From contig JASANG010001891.1 in NCBI GenBank assembly GCA_030248215.1, positions 1-64,000 on the forward strand: 64,000 bases of DNA, read 5' to 3'. Within the stretch, counting starts at the first letter, position 1. Each line of letters opens with the position of its first letter. Positions 56,373 to 64,000 of the stretch are shown piece by piece. The DNA comes from Enoplolaimus lenunculus (Eukaryota > Nematoda > Enoplea > Enoplida > Thoracostomopsidae). The notes under the pieces are model-generated. The model was given only the letters and a program-made list of their open reading frames with translations. It was not told the origin of the DNA and made no database searches. The position numbers and the translations under genes were made by a program.

Positions 56373-57495
56373 AAAATATTTGAGTCCACCACTTTTCAGA
56401 GCCAATTGTAAATTGAACATGGCAAGTGGCAAATAGACTTTCGTTAATATGGTTGTTGACAAGGTTTGTTTTTGAAGAGAGCCACCCACAACAGGTGTAC
56501 ACTCTTTGTGCAGTTCCGTTTTTTTCATCAAACTCTGAGTTTTTGAGTTTTTAGCAGAAAGTACGCATTGAAAGATTCAGTTATTTCATTGAGCCTTTCT
56601 CCTAAAAAGACGTTGGGATAGAAGTATTCTTTGAGTATATAATTATAGGTGTTGGTCATATAGTCGTCGGCTACCAAGGTGTAGACATTTTGCACAGCTT
56701 CAATATGACGGACGATGAAGCCAAAAAAGCGTCAGTGTCTCTCATTCCCTTCAAAAGTTACCTGGTGTGCTCATAATATTGTGTAAGTTGCATTATCGTT
56801 ACAAAAGTTCGCGATAACATTTCCAAATTTTGAAACTACAAGCGGTTTTAAACAAATCACCAAACCAGCCTGGCACGCTTCCGAATATTTAACGTCGGCG
56901 CCGGCGAGTCAAACACAACTCAAATACAGCAGCCCAAATTGCGCTCACAATCTCGAAGTCTCGATACGACAAGGTTTTCGCAACTGTGAATCGGCTCCAA
57001 CGTACAATAATAATTCAATTTGCAAACCTTTCTCAAATGAACCACAGTGAAAGAAGTACCGCTAAGAGGGCACTCTCGTTCTCGACTCTTTCGGTTTAGG
57101 TCGCAGACACAAACCAGTGCTGGATTTAGGTTTTGTTTATTTTGAACAAACACATCGCATTCGTGCGTTTTACTTTCCTTTCAATGCGTAAGAATGGATC
57201 TGTTCAAGTTTTTTCAATTAAATCCACAAAAACATGAACACTATTTCTTTATTGTTCATTCTGGGGAATTGAAATTGATAAAATTAATCCATGCTATACT
57301 AAAAACACACACTGGTGATCGGTTTGCAACATTTTTGCTCGGAATTAAATGACCTGCTATACCCTAAAAGAGCACCGTTAGACAAACTGTTGTTTCAATA
57401 CCTTCGAAACTTTTGAAAGAAAATAGCTTCGACAAAAACTAAACTTGACGCAGATAAAATTATTTAGTATTACTACAAAATGTTGCTCCAGTCTG
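56373..57495. other. Unannotated interval
   Basis: No gene recognised. A fragment related to the hairpin element at 19528 lies near 56718-56740. Confidence 0.45.
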
Positions 57496-57694
57496 CACTG
57501 CAAGAAATGGTCAGTCAAATTGACTCTCTCCGAAATAGGCTTTTTGGGACTACACAATCTGAGTCAAAATTCGAACAAGCCTGAGTCAAATGCGACTCAA
57601 TTTAACTCTGGCGGAGTCGAATAAAACTCAATTTGTTTAAACAGGAAAAGCCTATTTCGGAGAGAGTCAATTTGACTCACCATTTTTTGCAGTG
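57496..57694. mobile_element. Near-palindromic MITE, CACTGCAAAAAATGG family
   Basis: It starts CACTGCAAGAAATGGTCAGT and ends ACTCACCATTTTTTGCAGTG. The length and interior match 17907-18106. Confidence 0.85.
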
Positions 57695-57710
57695 TGTGCT
57701 TTGAGAGTCG

Positions 57711-57879
57711 TGTCCGTAGCCAGAAGGTGGCCAGGAGAGGGGGTTCAGTCCCGTGGAAGAATAATTTTTAAACCATTTATACGAAATTTTCAACCTTGCT
57801 CGTAAGTTATCCAAACACTAGCATGACCCTGCTGACATTTTTTAGTCCCGTTTAGCAATTTGAGCTGGCTACATGCCTG
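57711..57879. mobile_element. MITE, CCGTAGCCAGC family
   Basis: It runs from TGTCCGTAGCCAGAAGG to TTGAGCTGGCTACATGCCTG. The interior has AACCTTGCTCGTAAGTTATC. It lies 16 bp from the preceding MITE. Confidence 0.65.
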
Positions 57880-58477
57880 TTAAGAGAGCATATAGTTGAA
57901 ATTTTAACGTCACTCGGTTGAGCTCTAGCCTTACAGTATATGCTTACACCTTGGGACATATTTTGATAAAACAGAACATTTGCTTGAGTTTATGCTTTCT
58001 AGAACTTTATCGGCATATCTGGCGTAAAAATTTCTTTGTGCGTCTTCGAGATCAGTAAACCTGTGAATTGTTTCACACATTTGTGTCTTAAAATAGGACT
58101 CAAGTCAGTCAAATGCAGTCTTCGTTTACAACTTTCACGTAACAAAATTTGTAAGAGCCAATTTCCCAAATTTCAAATTTAAAGCGTTAAATTTAGGAAT
58201 ATTCGTGTGGAATCCAACATCAGACATAAAATTTATTAAAATCACAAGATATTTTGGTCTTTTTTGTTTTAAAAAACGTTTGAGTGCATTGTGAAATTTT
58301 AACGTATTTACTTAAGTCATGCTTTATTCTTACATATTTTTACATTTCAGTTGTAGACTAAAATACTTACTGTTTCGAACAAAAACAGTTAAAATACTAA
58401 TTTTGATTGAGTTTAATACCAAGGAAGGTACATAGAAAAAATTAACGGTTTACACAATTTAGATACAACTGTCTCAA
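57880..58477. other. Unannotated interval
   Basis: Nothing recognised. Confidence 0.5.
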
Positions 58478-58636
58478 GTCCGTAGCCAGAGTAGCGACAT
58501 TGAGTGCTCAGCCCCCTAGAAAAATTTTGGCAAAATAACAAACATGTTAGCCCCGCTTGTAAACTTGCTGTTTCAACCGCATTCTCTCATAAACTCGATC
58601 GGGATGCACTCCAGCAAGTTAAGCTGGCTACAGGCG
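58478..58636. mobile_element. MITE, CCGTAGCCAGC family
   Basis: It runs from GTCCGTAGCCAGAGTAGC to GTTAAGCTGGCTACAGGCGT. Same orientation as the copy at 57711. Confidence 0.65.
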
Positions 58637-61600
58637 TCAACTATCAAAATAAATGAGACGTATTTAAAAATATCATCCCTATATTAAGGTAGAAGTGTGA
58701 TTGACACAAGTTGCGTGACGTTCACTACCTGTTTATATACTGCAAAAAACTGACAACTACTGACCAAACAAAACATTCTTTTAATAGGTTAAGAAGTTGA
58801 TATTGAACGAACAATATAATTAACGCGTAACAGTATTTATAGTATATTTGCAACAAGAAGTGTAGCTTTCAACCTATGGTAAATATCGGTACAATTTAGG
58901 AAACATGATCACATATGAATGATTTTCAAACGGCCAACGCACACCTTTTTCAGCACAACAGCGTAGCCAGGATAGTGGAAGCTGGGATACGTTGTATAAA
59001 CAATATTAATGGGGGTTTTCTGTGTTTACTAACTGAAAACATTCCTAAAAGCCATCTGGACAAAAATCACCAAATTGGGAGGTTGCTCATTGTCCTGCGA
59101 ATCGAATCTCCGAGCCTTTGCTTCGATATTGAGCACCAGTTTAGAGTCTTAATCAAAATTTAAAAGCTGAGTACAACTGCTCTCTGAATTTTAAACAGCA
59201 TTATATTTAGTAACAGACTACAGTGTAATTTTACCAGTAAAAAGTTATAAAAAATTACACTATTAAGACTAACAGCTTCGTTAATACCAAACGCACGTTA
59301 AGAATATACGTAACTTTCTAATAACAAACCAAAATAGAAACTCCATTTCCGAAATACCGCTTGTTAGAAATGCTAGTGTACCGAGGAATTTGATGGGGTG
59401 CTGGCACCGTAAAAACGACTAGAAAATAATGGATTTAAGACACAGTCACAAATCACTAGCGCTGGTTGCATAAAAGACAGCGTGCTGACGCGACAGATTT
59501 TAATAATGGATTCGAAGCAGGACGACCCGTTTTGTTTGTTCTGGCGCTGCGCCCTTTGTAAATGCTATACAGATACAACTGTTATATACATGCAAACGCA
59601 TTATTCAGACCAGTCCACAAGATAAGGTTGGCTTATGGTTAAAAACATATTATGAGATGGAACTGTGTTAAACAAATAAATATAAAGAACCTAAACCACC
59701 GAGAAAACGTTAAAACTTTAGTCATTGTTAGTTATTTTTGTTGGTTCTACAGAATAAGCGACAATTGTAACAAAAAGTATTAATATTTGACAAAAAACTC
59801 TTCTCCCTTTAGTATCGCATGATTGCTTGCAATAACAAGCTGAATTGAGTACAGTTTCACGGTGGGCGGCGAGTACGGCTTATAACAGCATAAAGTACTG
59901 AGCATACACGTGAGATATAAACAAAGCAAGCAGCAAGAGGGGCGCGTTTGGGACGCCGTGTTGAAATTTTTAAACCAAAACCTTTGTTTCGGAATTCAAT
60001 GCTAAATCTACGTTACGGTGCTTTTATTCGCGCAGTTTTTCCCACAATTAATATAGATAGAGTACACCTCCTCAGATTCACTTCAATTTCTAGATCAGCT
60101 GTTCAGACCTTGCAGATATCATTATCTATATATTAAAGCTGTAACGCCCCGCATACGTATTTCGGACAGCGTTCTAGCACATATTTGTATAGTCAATTAT
60201 TATAAAACAGAGAATTTTGGTGAATGGATAAATTGTGAATATTTTTGTCGTTCTATAAAACAGAGATGTCGGTTTGAGCTAAGACATGTCTATTTATAGT
60301 ATTCTTTCTCTTGCTAACTATTATTCGAAATTAATGTGTCATATATGTGTACAAAATTTATAAAATAGGCGTCCACATGAGGTTGATTTTGAGCCCATAC
60401 TATGCCATACTCACCGATGTAACAAAATTGCGCCATGTTTTGATGTGAAACCCGCCATGTCTACGTGGTATTGCGTATATATTTTCTTCCGGCTATACTT
60501 ATTTTGCTCCTTTCCAGTGAAATATTTTATCACTGACATATGTTTGCCCCTAATACAGTATTTCACCCAAACAATATCTGCCCATCTGCATGCAATTGGA
60601 ATTTTATTTCCTGCATAAAAATCTAATGTTTCTCGCTATTCGTTTCCGGTACTGAACCTGGAATTGTTTTCACCGGATATTTTGTTATTTTTGAAGCCAA
60701 TAATTATTGTGCTTCAATAGTCGATCGAACTATATTGAACAATTTCTTAGTTTGAAATGCTTGGCCAGGAAAACGATGATGGCAAAATCTACGGATTTCG
60801 CAACATTTTATAAACTCTTCAGTGCTTCAATTTACGCGGCATGCCGACAAGTTACAAAGTAACAAACTTAATGATAAACTTCATAAAAGCCGCATATAGT
60901 CATTTTTCGCTACCGAGTTCGGGCATTTTTAATCTATTACACTCAACACATTACGTTGTTCCTTGCATTGCGCTGAAAAATTGAATGCGTTTGCAACGAT
61001 TTTGCATTAGCTTAAGTTTCTATTTCACAGTGGAAAAATACAGTATTTAATACCAGAAGCGAATAACAAATACTACAAAATTGCCGTTCCAAAATTACGC
61101 TTGACCACTAATTTGGGATATATGGCCGGTGAAAAAGTTGTGACAGGGAATTAGTAAACATGTGGCGCGGAGAAATATATGGCTCTGTCTAAAATGTGGC
61201 AGGAGTAAAATATGACGAGGAAAATACCACACTCGGAAAGACACATCATAGGGCCATAACAGCTGCACATGGGAGCAACTGTGGTTACTAGATCGTGTTA
61301 TAATCAAAATCAGTGTTCGACGCTGTAAGATAAATTTCTGCAGCATTAACCATGTAAATCTTTCGATTTATCAACGAAATTTTCTTTCAACCTCTATATA
61401 AACAATTTTAATTTTATAAATTAGCTCTAGAGTTATATAAACTCTTCATGTCAACTCTATTGCCACTGATTCTTGGAATAAAAGGATTGCAATGTGACTC
61501 ACGAAACTATTGGTATAAACGCTACAGCATCAGTTTAACATGACATTGAATGAATTTAACCAAGACTCGATGATAAGAGTGAAACTTCCAAAAATCGCAA

Positions 61601-63221
61601 CAGTATTTGCCTGCTTTCAAGGTTTCAACCCCACCCCTAAATGAGGGGGGTAAGAGAAAAATGCAACGCGTGCCGGATGCATTCTTTTGTACACAGAATA
61701 TACTCAGTTGCACATTCTTGTTGAACCATTATCCACTCTTGATTTAACAAATGGAACATAGTAAACTGCATCAAATAAAAAGTATAAATTCTGAATAAAG
61801 TTTTTTGAAAGATATGATAGATTTTCGGTAGAATTTCGGAATATCTTATGATATTCCAACAAATGTCCCGCTGTACCATGTGACATGTGGCTGTTTGTAT
61901 ACGATAATTTCTGGAGATGCGGAATTTGTAAGCCAATATGACATTCACATTTTGTCTACAAACCGCTATTCAGATTACAAAATTTTATGTTGACGTCGAA
62001 TCAACATGGGGCAAAACGTGTTCCGGGATGCCCCAGTTATAACGTGAACCCCATACATGAAACTCCAATGAAATATTTGCGTCTGTAAGTGAATTTGTGC
62101 ATTTTCCACGTAACAAACAACAATTAATGCTGATGATACGTTATTTGCAAGAATGAATTCAAATAATAAATATTAATGTTTTTTACTTCGATTGCGTATT
62201 AACACTCAAAAGAACTAGGTATATATAGTACCGAATTCAAATACGTAAATGAGAAAATTAAGCATTCGGGATAGTGTTGGTCTTTTACCAGGGCAATGCT
62301 ATTAGAATTGGTAAAGGTATGTACTTCTTATATTCACATAGTGCCTGTTGTAGTGAGGAATGCCAAGCACCAACTATGCGTTTAACACAGCAATAGAAAA
62401 GCCGAATGCCAACGTTATCGTATTAAACTCATGATCATTAGTCACTTGTGCTAAACCAAGCATGAAACCGATGTAACTGCTGCCTCAGCAATACACCGTA
62501 TACCGGAAAGGCTAAAAAGGGTACCGCCAGGATATTGGGTAGAAGCGTATGCAACATGGATCTGGTGAAAAAATTAATGATATAACATTGTCTAAGTTAA
62601 TGGGCAATTTTTTTACTAAGGCAGTGTCTGATAAAAATTACTTAAGGCAGTCAGAAGGGCGCAGCTGCACCCTCCGTTCACATACCTATACCAGTGACCA
62701 CGAGGGCAACCCGTGTGTTAAAAGTGCTAAACCTAGAGCTTCCTCACAAACACCATATACCAAACCATCATAATATACCGCTTTCCTTTGGCAAACGTCA
62801 TTTCCTTTTGAGTCTTCTTGATTTCGCCAACCGTATACACTCATCGTCGTACCCAGAAATTTGGATTGGTGGGGTGGCGGCAACCAAAATGATTTAAATA
62901 TAAGCCATTAAAATAGAAACGACACATTATAAACGGTAGTTAGTAAGGCAGTGCCGTTACCTAACAGAAAAGTATTCGGATCAAAGGCGACCCTCTAAGC
63001 ACAGTTTCGGAACGTCCTGGCACACGCGGGTCACGAGAGAAAGCATGAAGACGCGCATACACGGACATCACGTGCAGTTGTGTGACTCAATTGATGATAG
63101 CGTAAAATACATGAAGCCATCAAATCTCGCACGATAGTTATGGGGGCAATAGGTTGATAGCTAATGCTTCTTATAAGTAGGTAGCAACCAGCTCTTATGC
63201 ACTTTCCGCCCACATTGATGG
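58637..63221. other. 4.6-kb interval without recognised genes
   Basis: No family was recognised. Open frames include 58915-59163 (+), 61095-61346 (-), 61637-61948 (-), 62549-62773 (+) and 62686-62883 (-). The last contains VYGWRNQEDSKGNDVCQRK and ends beside a TAG/GTATGT donor-like site, so it is the most exon-like, but it overlaps the frame on the other strand and has no supported acceptor. No repeat array was seen. Confidence 0.4.
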
Positions 63222-63320
63222 TTTAAAGCTTAGGCTTAGGCTTATACTTAACCTCAGTCGTAAACTTCGGCAAACGCTTAGGCTAAGGCTTAGGTTTGGG
63301 TAAGCATATGCTTATTGCTA
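63222..63320. mobile_element. Partial TTAGGC-family MITE
   Basis: GCTTAGGCTTAGGCTTATAC and GGCTAAGGCTTAGGTTTGGG with TAAGCATATGCTTATT match the interior and right part of the hAT-like family. Clear terminal repeats are absent. Confidence 0.55.
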
Positions 63321-63659
63321 GGTGTTGAAAAGCCTTGTCCTAAAACATAAGCCAGAGGATAAATGTGTAGAAGAAGTGTACAAGAGTTGAGATTTTATGA
63401 CTGGCAGATTATTTTGTCGTGCCAATGGTATCATCAGTGCTGTAAGCATCCGTGGACGTTGGACAGTATGATAGCTTTGCAAAATATGAGGGTTAACATT
63501 TTCTGAACGGTCACCAGTATTGACCAGTCGTAGTGGAAACGGAATTACATATTCAGCGAAGCTAGCTCGGACTAGTGTCGGAGCAGACAGGGGTGAGAGC
63601 TCCCTCAAACTCGAGCGTGGGGCCCGCAACGTAAAGATGGATCCAGAATTTCTCAGTTT
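63321..63659. other. Unannotated interval
   Basis: No gene recognised. The 103-codon minus frame at 63318-63629 has no features. Confidence 0.4.
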
Positions 63660-64000
63660 GATCGAAAATTGACCGAGCTCACACTCGTGTTTATTGCTTG
63701 TAACCCTAATATCAGTGAGATAGTGGAGAAATCCTAATTTAGACTTAACCAGTTATGCTAACATACAAATTAGCTTTTAGTTAACTATTCATTTCTAGGT
63801 TTTGGAGTTGACAACATGGTCGCACTCAAAAACCCTTCAATACTGAAATTAAATTGCTTTTTACTGTAATCAATGAAGTAATTTAAAACGTCCTAACTTT
63901 AGACTTAAACCATTAACCTATTAAGCGAATTAGTTATTAGCTAACTATTTATTATATCCGTTTTGCAGGTTTATAGACAATTTTTTCAGATTGCTCGCAC
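63660..64000 (-). repeat. ~160-bp AT-rich tandem repeat, inverted relative to 4050-4900
   Basis: The reverse complement contains the blocks of the left-hand array: the reverse of AACCGATAATTGAATAGTTA, GTTAAGCCTAAATTAGGA and CAGTACTAAAGGGTT-like words. Two units are visible, about 160-165 bp apart, and the array runs off the end of the window. Confidence 0.65.

Noticed and set aside
56214-56531. 105-codon minus frame with Gly-Leu repeats
   Set aside because: The repeated residues come from the TTAGGC hexamers of the MITE.
1-64000. Retroelements, LTR elements or Polintons
   Set aside because: No reverse transcriptase, integrase, capsid or polymerase motif was seen in any frame, and no long direct terminal repeats were noticed.

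Overview
This is an AT-rich stretch of an animal nuclear genome. The coding exons are short, spliced with GT-AG introns and encode extracellular CUB domains, and most of the rest is interspersed and tandem repeats. There are no operons, Shine-Dalgarno sites or CRISPR arrays. The exact phylum cannot be read from the sequence. An invertebrate such as a tunicate would fit, but this is only a guess.

Layout. 1-3850 is a large imperfect palindrome built from an 81-bp repeat, resembling a foldback element. 4050-4900 is a ~160-bp tandem repeat that returns in the opposite orientation at 63660-64000. 5641-6046 (+) is an orphan 3' half of a CUB domain with a Ser-Gly-rich tail and a stop. 9122-9535 is a 42-bp tandem array, followed by a decayed copy of an exon end. 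Gene B (- strand, 16248 down to 9756) has a signal peptide and two CUB domains in five recognised exons; its last exon was not found. A ~196-bp tandem array fills the intron that splits its first CUB. Gene C (- strand, 29758 to 25983) can be followed from ATG to stop in seven exons: signal peptide, two CUB domains and a short tail, but one exon changes frame. From 30 to 64 kb I recognise no gene family. This part holds several families of short inverted-repeat DNA elements (MITEs), a tRNA-derived SINE and a few unassigned open frames.

How the genes relate. A, B and C look like members of one local family of secreted CUB proteins. Every recognised CUB is split by a phase-2 intron just before its third cysteine, and B and C share the phase series 1-2-1-2. 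B and C are tandem and co-oriented; A faces B tail to tail. CUB domains are extracellular protein- or carbohydrate-binding modules. Nothing here shows catalytic domains, membrane anchors or a specific ligand.

Mobile DNA. Several MITE families recur. One hAT-like family has an interior of degenerate TTAGGC repeats and intact 8-bp target duplications. No reverse transcriptase, LTR element, Polinton or other virus-like element was recognised.
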